Assembly (NCBI RefSeq): GCF_040954645.1
Contig: NC_092805.1
Span: 77,202,757 to 77,266,756, forward strand
Length of the DNA: 64,000 nt
Direction of reading: 5' to 3'
Origin: Diabrotica undecimpunctata
Taxonomy: Eukaryota; Arthropoda; Insecta; Coleoptera; Chrysomelidae
The notes beneath the pieces were generated by a model. That model ran no database searches. It was given only the letters and a program-made list of their open reading frames with translations, and was not told the DNA's origin. Each line of letters opens with the position of its first letter. Position 1 is the first letter of the stretch. This document shows, one piece after another, positions 42,961-58,677 of the stretch. A program made the translations under genes and the position numbers.

Positions 42961-43781
42961 AAAGTAATACCATGTAGGATGAAAAGAAGATATATAAAAT
43001 ATCTAAACATAAAGCAACGAAGTCAAAAAATTGTAATCAAATGAAGTGTATTTGACGAGAAAGCAATTGAATAAATAAAATAATTTGGCAGTTTAGTAAA
43101 CAGAGAATGTAATAGATAATAATAATAATGTAAGTAGGTAAACTAGTTGAAGCATATGATATTCCTAGGAAAGTGTAGACAGCTTTAGGAGAGACAAGAA
43201 TAAGTTTGCTAACCGATTTGTTTAAAGTCTATTTGTTTCAACTGCCAGCTCATTACAAATAAAAGCAAATCTTTAACTAAAGGCTAAGGGTTACCGTCAA
43301 GACCATAAGTCATTGCCGTAAGGTTGTAGTGGAAGGTCTTTTTTAATTACGAGTTAGTCAATAATTTATTTCGGTACATATATTTTAAAGAAACAACGCA
43401 TGATATTAAAAAAATCTTAATGCTAATAACAATAAGAAAATTGAAAGCACGAATTTGGACAATGTACACATTTTGCTCACTTGGCCGAGTTACTTTTTGG
43501 AGATTTACTTTCTAAAAAAAAAAAAACAGTTTTGCTATGAAAATCAATGAATAAAACCTGTATTGAACGATACAGAAGAGATTGTGTGTTGACGTTGACC
43601 AAACTAATTTTATTTGGTGAGTTAATATTTTTTTGCTAGTTCCACTTTATAAGATATCTTGTATGTTTTAGCAGTTCTTGAAAAGAATTGTAAACACAAT
43701 TGAAAGTTCAAAATAGAAAATAGTTACATAATAACCCCTTTTATTGACTCCAACCCATCCAAAACATATTTATGTATATAT
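42961..43781. other. No recognisable gene
   Basis: AT-rich spacer between the mariner-like fragment and the second piggyBac-like element. Only short ORFs. Confidence 0.4.
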
Positions 43782-47982
<4,201 letters not shown>

Positions 47983-48126
47983 ATTTGGCACCCAACGCGG
48001 TGGCTCTCTATTTAAAAGAATTAGTTTGGAAAGATAAGTGCTCTCATATAATTAAATTAATTATCAGTAGAAAGGAAAAATTATAGGTTTTATTTTTAAT
48101 TATATTTGAACAAGTAAAGTCTCAAA

Positions 48127-49808
48127 ATGTCTCAAGGAAAGAAAGGTACAAGAAGCAAAAAGAATGAAGAAGATGTGGAAGTAGAAACACAACCTATACA
48201 AGAGGAGAGTTTAGTTCAAGTTCCACAAGATACTGCAGAAATGAATCCAGAAAGAGAGGAAAATGTCAATATGGCAGCTTTGATGTCATTAATGATGCAG
48301 ATGAACAAGACAATGGAAGAGAATATGAAAAAAATGGAAGAGAATTCAAAAGAAGTCAAAGAAGACATAAAAAAATAGAACAGAAAATGGAAGAGAATAC
48401 GAAAAAAATGGAAGAGAATTCAAAAGAAGTCAAAGAGGACATGAAAAAAATGGAACAGAAATTGGAAGAGAATTATAGAAAATTAGAAAAGAAAATAGAA
48501 GATAATAATAATAAAATTGTAAAACAAATGGAAAAACAAATGGATAAAAAACTTGAAGCTGCAGAGAAAAAAGTTGCAAATGAAATAAAAAGTATACGGA
48601 ATGACTACAAGAAAAGGATAGACAATGAGAGGACAGAAGTTAAGAGGATTATTCAAGATAATAAAATAGATATAGAACAGAAAATAGAGTTACAGAAATG
48701 TAACTTAGAAGTAAAAATTAACGAAGACAGGAGAAACACAGAAGAAAAATTAGACGATATACAACAAAATATCCAAATAAATAGTAATCAAATAAGAAAT
48801 GTGGAACAGAGAATAGATGATATTTCACAAATGAGAGACATAGGGAGACCTTACTTAAATTTAACAAATGAGACTGGGATTAAATTCTCTGGTAATATAA
48901 AAAATTTGCATCCTAGAGTATACATAAATAGTTTAAAACATAAATTAAGATTTGTGAATAATATTAATGATATTAAAGATTATATTAGAATGACATTAAA
49001 TGACAATGCAGCAACTTGGTTTGCTAGTATTGAAAATGATTTAGATAACTTTCAAACATTTGAAAATAAATTTTTAAATTATTATTGGGGTGAATTAGAG
49101 CAAGCCAAGTTTAGAGAAATTCTATATTTTGGAAAGTATAATCAAAATTTAAAATCAAATTTGGTAGATTATGCATTGAAATTGATAACAGTTGCAAAAT
49201 ATTTAGAACCACCACTTAGAGAGGATGAAACAGTCTTAAATGTATCTAGACATTTTGATGCTGATGTTGTGCAAACCGTAACTGTACAAAATATTCAAAC
49301 AATAGATAGTTTTATTAATTTTATTCAAAGAATACAAAGAGGCAATATGACAAGTAATAATAACAACAGAAAAAACAACAATACTTTTCAATATAATAAA
49401 AATGATAATCAACAATATAGACAATCATATAACAATAATACTAGGTATGGTGATAATTTACAAAATTTTAATAATACTAACACTAATCCAAATAGACAGA
49501 ACTTTAATAATAATACTAGTTATAATAGACAAAATTTTAATAATAATACTAATTATAATAGACAACATTTTAATAACAGTACTAATAATAATAGACAAGA
49601 TTTTAACAATAGAAGAAATACAGAACGACCTAACTATAACAGACAGGTAAATTGTGTTCGAAGGAATAGAAGCTGCGAAGACAGGGAACGAAGTACTACA
49701 AGGCAGGAAAATGTGAGTAGAAGTCATAGTAGGGAAAGACATAGTACATCAGATCCAAGTGGTCAGATACAATCTGACAATTCTAATAATCAAAATTTTG
49801 TGCAGTAA
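48127..49808 (+). CDS. Gypsy gag, frameshifted once in an A-run
   Basis: ATG 48127 is a good start. The first 83 codons end at TAG 48376; the rest (48387-49808) is open in another frame. The break lies in the poly(A) of the first of two tandem copies of a coiled-coil repeat (KKMEENSKEVKEDMKKMEQK in copy two; copy one has one A fewer). Residues ~60-230 are coiled coil, then a capsid-like domain (IRMTLNDNAATWFASIENDL, FENKFLNYYW), then a long Asn-rich tail with NRQNFNNNTNY repeats and a basic Ser/Arg end. No CCHC knuckle. Gag would form the particle. Confidence 0.85.
49793..49799 (+). promoter_or_regulatory. Candidate -1 ribosomal frameshift heptamer
   Basis: A AAT TTT in the gag frame (X XXY YYZ pattern), with the gag TAA at 49806. 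A -1 slip here enters the frame of pol, which is open from this point to 52276. Downstream structure was not tested. Confidence 0.55.
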
Positions 49809-52276
49809 ACTTTCTGAATTACAAGTTAGGCCATTGCTATTATGAAAAACCTTCTGAATTTATTTCTTTAGATGAAGATAAAATTATTGAATCTATTAAT
49901 TTAATTTATATAAATGCTTTGGCCAAAAATAAAATGATTAAGATTATGATAGATACTGGTTCAGAAAGTACATTAGTCTCGGAGAATTTTATTTTTAATA
50001 CATTAAAACTATCAGATATAATAAAGATTCCAAAAATTAAAATTATTGGTGCAAATAATAAGAAGTTGGGTGAAATTGATAAACTAGCCAATTTTAAAAT
50101 TAATATTCTTAATAAAGAAATTAATATGCAAGGATTTATTGTCAAGGATTTATGTGTTGATATATTAATGGGAAATGATGAATTGGAAAAGAAGAAAGTA
50201 AAGATAGATTTTGAAAAAAAAATGGTAACTTTGGAAGGGCAAATAATTAAATTTATGCAGAAAGATGAGGTGGAAGAAGGAAAAAGAGTTGATAGGATAT
50301 TATTAAAAGAAAATAATGATGTTTATGAAGAAGAAATGTATTTTGATGATAGGGAAATGTCCCAAAAGAATGTAAAGAATAATGGTAGTGAATATTTAAG
50401 GAATGGAAATTTTAAGCAGATGGATGCCTACGAGGCGGAGTGCGTAAAATTGGAAGCAAGGAATAATGAGTACATATTGAAGAATAATGTGATTTGTAAA
50501 GAAGAAGATATGATGAAAGTTTTAAATTGCCCTGAAGAATATAAATCAATAGTCATTTCCATATTGCAGCAACACAAGGGACTTGTCAATAAAGAAAATA
50601 GAATTGCACAAAATTATATCCATAGTATAAAAGTTAAAGAAGAAAAAGATTTTAAAACAAAATCATACCCAATACCATATAAATACAGAGAAGAAGTAAA
50701 CAAAACAATTAATAATATGTTAGAAGATGGGATCATTGAGAAGGCAGACACACGTTTTATTAACCCCATAGTAGTAGTACGAAAAAGATCAGGTGAAATC
50801 AGGTTATGTTTGGATGCAAGGAATATTAACAAGATTACTGAAAAGCAATTTGAAGCACCAATGAGTATAGATGGAATATTAGGAAGAATTACAGGAATGT
50901 CATTTTTCACTAAAATCGATTTACAGCATAGTTTCTGGTTAATACCTCTAGAAAGAAAAAGTAGACAGTATACAGGATTTCAGATAGATGGAGTAGTATA
51001 TCAATTCAAAGTAGTACCATTTGGACTTCAATCATCTTGCAGTGCTCTATGTAGATGTCTTCATGATATTTTGGATCAATATAAACATTTTGTAATTCAC
51101 TACATTGATGATATCTTAATTTTTTCTAAAACGGCTGAAGATCATGAGAAACACCTAAAAATTATAATAAATAGATTAGACAAAGTGGGACTAAAAATAA
51201 ATCAAGACAAATGTACATTTTTTCAAAAAGAAGTCATATATCTAGGTTATAAACTTAACACTAAGGGAATCGAAATGGATCCAGAACGGACACAAGTCAT
51301 TCAGGAATATAAAACACCACACAATTTAAGAACTTTAAGAGGATTTATTGGAATAATTAATTATTATAAAAGGATGATACCAGATCTAAGTATAAAAGAA
51401 ATTCCATTACTTGAACTACTGAAAAAAGGTGTAAAATGGAGATGGGATCAGAGAAGAGAACTAGCATTCCAAGAAATTAAAAACATTTTTCTGTCAAATT
51501 TGAAAATATACTATCCTGACTATACACAGCCATTCATACTAAGAACAGATGCATCAATAGAGAGATTATCAGGGGTATTATTACAAATACATGATGGGGT
51601 CGAATACCCAATACAATTCATTTCAAGAATCACAAAGCCACATGAAAAGGGTTACTCAGTTTCAGAATTAGAACTAGCAAGTATAATACACTGTGTCACA
51701 AAATTAAGATTTTATTTGTTGGGTAATGAATTTACAATAGAAACAGATCACCAAGCTTTAACGTCTATATTAAATAACAAATATGGAAACAGTAGAATAC
51801 ATCGGTGGAGTCTAATACTTAGTGAATACTGCTTTGAAATCAAATACATTTCTGGAAAATCCAATATAGTGGCAGATGCTTTATCAAGGTTAGAAAATAC
51901 ACCACAAAAAGGGCAGCGCACAATAAAAATTGGATTAAATCAATTAGTAGAAAGTACAGGATTATATTCTAAAGAAGAAATTATAAGAGATCAGATCAAT
52001 TTGAGTGAAAAACAAAAAGTCCTTAGGAAAGATGGGGTATATTATAAAATAATAAATGGCATAGAAGTATATGTAATAACTAGAACTTTAGCAAAGAAAA
52101 TATTGAAAAATTTACATAACAATTATATGCATATTGGTTCAAGAAAGCTATGGATGCTATTTAGGGACAATTATTTTGCAAAGAATGACATAAGTATAGC
52201 AAAAGAAATTACTACCCAATGCCCAATATGTCAACTAAACAAAGAAAAGAATTTAAAAAAAAAAAAAACTTACTGA
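49802..52276 (+). CDS. Gypsy pol: protease, RT, RNase H, integrase N-terminus only
   Basis: The frame is open from the gag overlap; no ATG is needed if made by -1 slip. Protease IMIDTGSESTLV (~49949) and VDILMGNDEL. RT at ~50680-51260: INPIVVVRKRSGEIRLCLDA, FTKIDLQHSFWLIPL, VVPFGLQSS, catalytic YIDD at 51101-51112. RNase H: LRTDAS, VSELELASI, IETDHQAL. Then the integrase zinc finger HNNYMHIG...CPICQ (~52110-52230). The frame ends KKKKTY at an A13 run, and the integrase DDE core that should follow is absent in the remaining ~500 bp. The enzyme set would copy RNA to DNA but not insert it. Confidence 0.9.
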   Translation, partial: AVNFLNYKLGHCYYEKPSEFISLDEDKIIESINLIYINALAKNKMIKIMIDTGSESTLVSENFIFNTLKLSDIIKIPKIKIIGANNKKLGEIDKLANFKINILNKEINMQGFIVKDLCVDILMGNDELEKKKVKIDFEKKMVTLEGQIIKFMQKDEVEEGKRVDRILLKENNDVYEEEMYFDDREMSQKNVKNNGSEYLRNGNFKQMDAYEAECVKLEARNNEYILKNNVICKEEDMMKVLNCPEEYKSIVISILQQHKGLVNKENRIAQNYIHSIKVKEEKDFKTKSYPIPYKYREEVNKTINNMLEDGIIEKADTRFINPIVVVRKRSGEIRLCLDARNINKITEKQFEAPMSIDGILGRITGMSFFTKIDLQHSFWLIPLERKSRQYTGFQIDGVVYQFKVVPFGLQSSCSALCRCLHDILDQYKHFVIHYIDDILIFSKTAEDHEKHLKIIINRLDKVGLKINQDKCTFFQKEVIYLGYKLNTKGIEMDPERTQVIQEYKTPHNLRTLRGFIGIINYYKRMIPDLSIKEIPLLELLKKGVKWRWDQRRELAFQEIKNIFLSNLKIYYPDYTQPFILRTDASIERLSGVLLQIHDGVEYPIQFISRITKPHEKGYSVSELELASIIHCVTKLRFYLLGNEFTIETDHQALTSILNNKYGNSRIHRWSLILSEYCFEIKYISGKSNIVADALSRLENTPQKGQRTIKIGLNQLVESTGLYSKEEIIRDQINLSEKQKVLRKDGVYYKIINGIEVYVITRTLAKKILKNLHNNYMHIGSRKLWMLFRDNYFAKNDISIAKEITTQCPICQLNKEKNLKKKKTY

Positions 52277-52786
52277 TAGATCCATTTCATAGATAGATGA
52301 TAGAATTCTTTGTTGGAAATAAATTTGACATCATACTTGTTGAATTTTGTACATATGGAAATTGTTTGGTACCCTAAAAATCATAATTTGGGGTTAGATA
52401 CAGAATTGATTGTGTAAATGTCTTTATAAAAAGTGTAAAACTTACCAATTTATATTGATGAAAGTTATTTTGAATGGAAATAATTCCTAGAGTTTGTCTA
52501 TAAATAAACATAACACAATATAGATTATGTTTTTAATTAAGGTTATATTTTATTCTCTGATATATACATAGCATTCATTGCTCCATTTGACATGACAGTT
52601 TGACCATAGAATAGCCGAACTGTACTCCGTTGTCCTCTGTTTTGACATAGACAGCGAACAGGGATGTATTTAACACATTTTAAATAAAAAAAAAATTGAT
52701 TTATTAAATTTAATAAGGTATGGGAAAATTAATATTTAAAAAAATAATAAGTAAATTATTTATTTTAAATATTATTTTTGGGGTAT
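52277..52786. other. Gypsy 3' internal region without integrase core
   Basis: AT-rich, no ORF of note, no DDE motifs. It ends ATTTTTGGGGTAT before the 3' LTR; the purine run is weak. Confidence 0.6.
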
Positions 52787-54262
52787 TGTAACGATTGGGG
52801 TTTATAGAAAATAATTTATAAGTTATATACTACATAATATTAGATATAAAAAAGTATTTGATTATTTTAAATAAGTTATATACTAGAGAATTTTATAAAA
52901 ATATATTTATGTGAGGGCATTTTAAGAAATTAGCATATAATAATTGTAAAAAGTTGTATTTTAATATTGTAAATATATATAAGTGAGCCATGTGCATAGG
53001 CAACCAAAAATACTCTCGGAGTAATTTGACAGATAGAAATTAATCATAAGGGAATATAAAGTGGGGTTATATAATATATTGTTTGAAATGTGTATTTTAT
53101 TAAATTAGAGTGTTAGTTACTAATTTAATTATATATTCTGATCTGAAAAGCCTAAATGTAAACAAAATTATTAATAGAAAAGAATGGAATTCTCTGGATC
53201 TCCGGAGATGGCCATGTTTGCGAAATGGTTTGTTCCAGAAAATTCAGACAAGTATTTGATAGAACAAATTAGAACATGATATCTTACGAGATGGTTCTAG
53301 AAATCCAAAAACATATAAATACCCGTGATTTGGATTCAAGAGGGCAGTTTTTGGCAGTTTTTAATCAGAAGGGAAGTTTTTAGAAGTTTTTAGTCTGAAG
53401 TCAAGCAGTTTTTGGAAGTTTTTAGTCAGAAGTCAGGCCAGTTTATTATGAAAGTTATTAGACACATTTAGTGAAGTAAATTGTTCAGAATTTTCAAGAA
53501 GTCAGTCAGAAAAGTTTAGTAAGAAATATGAAAGATTATTTGGAGTCAGAGAATCAGGTACAAATAGTCAAATTGTTTAATATAGTGAGTTAAATGAAGA
53601 TTAAAAATTATGCATATAATTAATGCACATTTATAATTATACACAAATAATTATTGAAGATTATAAAAGTATATTGGAAGAAATTAAATTATATTGTGGT
53701 TGGAGATTAGTATAAATCAACTTATAATAATTGGATATTGGTATATTGAAAAGAAGAATAAATATAAATGCTGTTTGCTGGTTTGGTTGGTGGTGTATAA
53801 ATGCTGGTGAAGAAAACTATATCTTAAATTGGTAGAAGCTGATAATTGGAAAAAGTAATTTCACAAAAAACAAGGATAACTGAAGTACGAAGACATTCAG
53901 TGGTGATTAGAATCTATATAGTAGAAAACAGTTCATTTAGGCATTCAGTGAAAGAAAGGTACAAAATTTTGTTAATATAATTTAGTTAGTGTCATAACAA
54001 TTTCAATTTTGAAGATAGTTTTGTTTAAATTGTAGATTGTCTATAGAATTTAATTAGTTTTATAAGAATATCAATTTAAAGATAGTTTATTTTAAATTTA
54101 CATTGGCTAAGTTAGATATATATGTGTGTTTCATAATAGTTATAATAAAGATAATTTAAAAAAGTACTTACAAGCTAATTCTTTGAGAACCGCGATAAAA
54201 ACCCTATATTATTATTAAAATACTCATTGCTCATCATTCAAACAAAAAAACACATCATAACA
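52787..54262 (+). repeat. Gypsy 3' LTR, 1,476 bp
   Basis: See the 5' LTR. TGTAACGATTGGGG at 52787 through ACATCATAACA at 54262. Contains GAAGTTTTTAGTC-type short repeats near 53370-53430. Followed by ATTT and (TA)n. Confidence 0.95.

Positions 54263-54266
<4 letters not shown>

Positions 54267-54325
<59 letters not shown>
54267..54325. repeat. (TA)n tract, right flank
   Basis: TA repeat between the gypsy LTR and the satellite. Confidence 0.9.
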
Positions 54326-54326
<1 letters not shown>

Positions 54327-55293
54327 CAAAAAGAGAAATCAAACGATTTCTACTTAGCGAAACCGAATTCAAATCTTAACCACTGTGTTTCCTAAAATTT
54401 GCGAAACAAACAGCTGGATGAATTACTCGGCAAGGGAATCTAAAATTGCATTCCACAAGCCGTTCATCCTAGTCAAAATTCGTAGTGAATTCAGTTTCTC
54501 GTACTTCCAACGAAGTAAATAACAAAACAGAATGACGGTATTAGATTTTTGTTTTGATACAGTGCAGCAACAACCGTTGATACGTATTTCGACCTCCTTA
54601 AGTCTCTTCAGAACGGTATAGTCACTGCTCTGAACCAAAACAAAAATCTTTCCCGTCCTAGACAATAGTTATTAAAATAACTATATACGGACGTAACTAC
54701 GCCATCTAAAAACAAAAAGAGAAATCAAACGATTTCTACTTAGCGAAACCGAATAGTTATTTTAATAACTATTGTCTAGGACGGGAAAGATTTTTGTTTT
54801 GGTTCAGAGCAGTGACTATACCGTTCTGAAGAGACTTAAGGAGGTCGAAATACGTATCAACGGTTGTTGCTGCACTGTATCAAAACAAAAATCTAATACC
54901 GTCATTCTGTTTTGTTATTTACTTCGTTGGAAGTACGAGAAACTGAATTCACTACGAATTTTGACTAGGATGAACGGCTTGTGGAATGCAATTTTAGATT
55001 CCCTTGCCGAGTAATTCATCCAGCTGTTTGTTTCGCAAATTTTAGGAAACACAGTGGTTAAGATTTGAATTCGGTTTCGCTAAGTAGAAATCGTTTGATT
55101 TCTCTTTTTGTTTTTAGATGGCGTAGTTACGTCCGTATATAGTTATTTTAATAACTATTGTCTAGGACGGGAAAGATTTTTGTTTTGGTTCAGAGCAGTG
55201 ACTATACCGTTCTGAAGAGACTTAAGGAGGTCGAAATACGTATCAACGGTTGTTGCTGCACTGTATCAAAACAAAAATCTAATACCGTCATTC
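54326..55293. repeat. 387-bp satellite with an orientation switch
   Basis: Forward monomer 54754-55140, starting AGTTATTTTAATAACTATTG; the next forward copy starts at 55141 and is cut at 55293. Left of 54754 the same monomer is in reverse: one nearly full reverse copy (54326-54678) and the start of another (54679-54753). The switch point coincides with the palindromic AGTTATTTTAATAACT. Copies look identical by eye over shared parts, including an 80-codon ORF in both orientations (54423-54665, 54772-55014). Bounded by (TA)n on both sides. Confidence 0.93.
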
Positions 55294-55431
<138 letters not shown>

Positions 55432-55440
55432 TAATTTTAT

Positions 55441-55640
55441 GTGAAAGTGGAATTGGATGAGGGTTCAGCGCTATTCCTTTTTTATAGCTTAATAATATTT
55501 ATTATTTTTTTCCTCATTAGTGTTAAATTAGATAACAGAGAAAATATATGGCATACACTGGTACTTCTAATGTATGCTAATGATGTTGAATACCTAGGAT
55601 TCCAAAAAATTTTTAGAAACAAACCAGGATATGTTTGTCA
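55441..55640 (+). pseudogene. LINE reverse transcriptase scrap
   Basis: Reads [17 protein letters not shown] then LLMYANDVEYLG, matching the RT palm (HQGSALSP...MLYADD) with YADD changed to YAND. About 65 residues only; inactive. Confidence 0.6.
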
Positions 55641-55825
55641 AGGCGATTGATATTGGTATGACTGAAAATAGAAACTTATGTAGAAATGTAATTAGTAAAG
55701 CAGACTCCAGATTCAGTCTAGAACAGATTCAGAATTTTTTTCTTTTTTTATTTAGAAAAAAAAACATATAATCCACATCAACCACGAAGGGTTATTAGTG
55801 GAGTAACGTACACAAAAGTTCATTT

Positions 55826-57021
55826 TATTTACAATAAATAAATGTATATAAACGTAAATCTTTTAAATAATTTATTACATGGTCAGTGTTTATGGTTAAA
55901 GTGGTTTTGATGTCATCTGAGATTCCATATTTTCTTCTTGTTTCTTCGTGGTACTGGCAGTCAATCAGAATATGCTTCACCGACAATGGGAGAGAACAGT
56001 TTCTGCAGGTTGGAGAAGGTTCTTTGTTGATTAAGAATCTATGGGTCAGTGCAGTGTGTCCAATTCTTAGTCGATTAATTATTACTTGATCCCTTCTATT
56101 GGATGGATTATTCAAGATGGTCTTCACAAGGGGATAAAAAATAGTTTGGTTCCTGAATCTTTCCAGAAGTCTTGCCATATGTTCATACAGTGGTCTTTAA
56201 TTAGGTTTTTGAGATCGGAATATGGGTAATTTATTGTTTTGGTTGTGTATTGTGAGTTTAACGTGCGACTTGTGTTTGCTAGGTTGTCCACTTTCTCATT
56301 TCCAGCTATTCCTACATGCGACGGTACCCAGATAAATGCTTCTTCTTTTCGAGTTGATTGAATTACATTTATCTCATTTTTTATAGCCCGAAATATTGGA
56401 TTTGTAAGGTATATTTGTTTTACACCTAATAGAGCATTTAATGAGTCAGTGATAATGACACATTTATTCTCACTACGCGTTTTGAAGAAAATTAAGGCTT
56501 CCAAAATGGCTGTGGTCTCGCCTGTGAGGATGCAGCAGTTTGTAGGTATGGATATAGTGTGCGTAGTGTATTTACAGTAGTATGCAGCAGCATGTCCGTC
56601 ATGAGCTTTAGAGGCATCACTGAAAATTTTGAGATGATTGGGATAATGAGATATCACTTCGGAGTACAAGTGTTTAATGAAAATCGGATTTGTAGTTGAT
56701 TTGGGGTATTTTGTGAGGGTTAAATCAATGGTAAGTGGTTGGATTATCCATGGAGGAAAATTTACACTGACTTGTAGAGATCGATTTAGCTTATCCATAT
56801 CAAAGTTAGAAGATTTTATTCGTTCTATAAGGGGAGTACTATTTTTAGTTGGTTTTGTAGAACCAATATTCGGATGACAAATTTGGGAGAATACTATATG
56901 TTGTTTCTGTGCTGATATTTTCCCTATATAGTTTAGGGATAATTGTTGGCGTCTAATATATAGAGATGGTTCTCTCGCTAAAACTTGTAAGCTACTAATA
57001 GGACTAGTTCTGAAGGCACCC
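55826..57021 (-). pseudogene. Jockey/I-type LINE: RNase H and C-terminal end
   Basis: On the minus strand the frame runs from ~57015 (SPISSLQVLAREPSLYIRRQ), through MDKLNRSLQVSVNFPPWII, into RNase H: LKIFSDASKAHDG, TGETTAILEAL, IITDSLNALLG, VPSHVGIAGNEKVDNLA. After a frameshift near 56150 the C-terminus follows: INRLRIGHTALTHRFLINKE, CRNCSLPLSVKHILIDC. The RNase H catalytic D-E-D-D residues appear intact. RT is absent because a BEL element begins at 57022. Stop at 55826. Confidence 0.85.
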
Positions 57022-57640
57022 TGTCCAATATCAAATCTTCATAATTCATATCCGAAATTGGACAGTATAATTTTATCACCCAGTAGACCGAATGAATCTA
57101 TTTGTTATTAAATACACACACGTAGTTAATTAGGTTACATACACATTTGGTCAATTATAAATAATAATTTGGACATCAGTAAAAAGTACTGACAAAATTA
57201 AACAATTTACATAAATTAAATACACATATCACGCTAGGTACGCGAAAAATATTGACCCAAATAGAATTTATATAAAACAAATATCTCTTGACTAGAGAAG
57301 CATTCAATCAATATTCACTCAACGAACATACAGTCTTCAACGATCAACTTCATCAGTCTCTACTCAAAGTAATCCCGGGTCTACACCCATAGTGTACGTC
57401 TCAACAATAAACTCTGCTACTATTATTTGGTGTTTCCATTACAACAGAACGAACATCTTCACTGAGCCAACGAAGGGAATTTGTTCATGGTCCTATCGAG
57501 AAACAGAATACTTCAAGGAAGTTTGAGAGAGCCTATACAGTCCACGCCAGCAACACCCTCAGTAGCAGAGAGAGACCACTAGACCCGGGAGAACGAGAGC
57601 AGTACCAAAGCCAAGAGCCATACTAGAGCCGAGAGCAGTA
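57022..57640 (+). repeat. BEL/Pao 5' LTR (right limit unknown)
   Basis: TGTCCAATATCAAATC starts both here and at 63788. The first 213 bases match the 3' copy with a single difference seen (AAAATTAAAC against AAAGTTAAAC). The right boundary cannot be set because the 3' LTR is cut by the window end; the minisatellite at 57592-58030 may be inside it. TGTCCAAT and ATTGGACA form an inverted pair at 57022-57064. Confidence 0.9.
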
Positions 57641-58030
57641 CCAGAGCCGAGAGCAATACCAAAGCCGAGAGACATACTAGAGCCGAGAGCGGTACCAAAG
57701 CCGAGAGCCATACTAGAGCCGAGAGCGGTACCAGAGCCGAGAGCAGTACCAAAGCCGAGAGCCATACTAGAGCCGAGAGCAGTACCAAAGCCGAGAGCCA
57801 TACTAGAGCCGAGAGCGGTACTAGAGCCGAGAGCGGTACCAAAGCCGAGAGCCATACTAGAGCCGAGAGCGGTACCAGAGCCGAGAGCAGTACCAAAGCC
57901 GAGAGCCAGACTAGAGCCGAGAGCAGTACCAAAGCCGAGAGCCATACTAGAGCCGAGAGCAGTACCAAAGCCGAGAGCCATACTAGAGCCGAGAGCAGTA
58001 CCAAAGCCGAGAGCCATACTAGAGCCGCAG
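57592..58030. repeat. 18/36-bp minisatellite in the BEL 5' region
   Basis: About 24 units of an 18-mer in two alternating forms, GTACCAAAGCCGAGAGCC and ATACTAGAGCCGAGAGCA. ORFs on the minus strand (for example 57559-58098, ALGFGTALGSS repeats) are side effects of an 18-bp (3n) unit. Confidence 0.95.
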
Positions 58031-58677
58031 AGCAGCCAAAGGACAGGACCGATTGCAGAACCCACCAGAAGCGAGGGATCCTCAACGTCTAAGAACACAA
58101 AAAACCGTAAGTTTTTGAATAATTACAAAATCTTCCAACTTTTACAATCTTACAATTTAACAAGTTTTTTTTTTTTATTACAATTTAACAATTTAGAACA
58201 ACAATCTCCACTCTATCAATCGTATAATAATGTACTTTAGAATGCATACCATTTAAATAATACAGAGAATTGATAAAACAAAAATAAACGTCATTCACAA
58301 CTATAATTAACTAAACAGTAATTTTGTATGACAATTTGAAAAAAGAAACGTTCATACGTATAGCTTGCTTTAATTACAATTAAATATTTTATTTCGAAAA
58401 ATTAAAATAATTACGTAGCAAATAATTTCATTTATTTTGATAACAATATATATATATATATGTATATATATCATTATAAGAGTGTGTGGATTACATCTTG
58501 ACCTACCTCAATGCAAAGAATAGCACAGCAGGCAAGGTCAAACTCATATTTCGCTAAATTGCACATTCCGATAGAAAAGAAAGTGTTATAATACAGGTAT
58601 ACTTATTTAATACATAACGTACATTTAGTATTGTCTAATATATTTACCGCTGAATGTAAAAATTTTTTAAAATAATC
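58031..58677. other. BEL leader region
   Basis: AT-rich, includes a short (TA)n at 58447-58468. No primer binding site identified with confidence. Confidence 0.4.

Noticed and set aside
54423..55014. Two identical 80-codon ORFs in opposite orientation
   Set aside because: They are part of the 387-bp satellite monomer; duplication explains identity and no domain is visible.
57559..58098. 179- and 168-codon minus-strand ORFs (ALGFGTALGSS repeats)
   Set aside because: Open only because the minisatellite unit is 18 bp; they lie antisense in the BEL 5' region.
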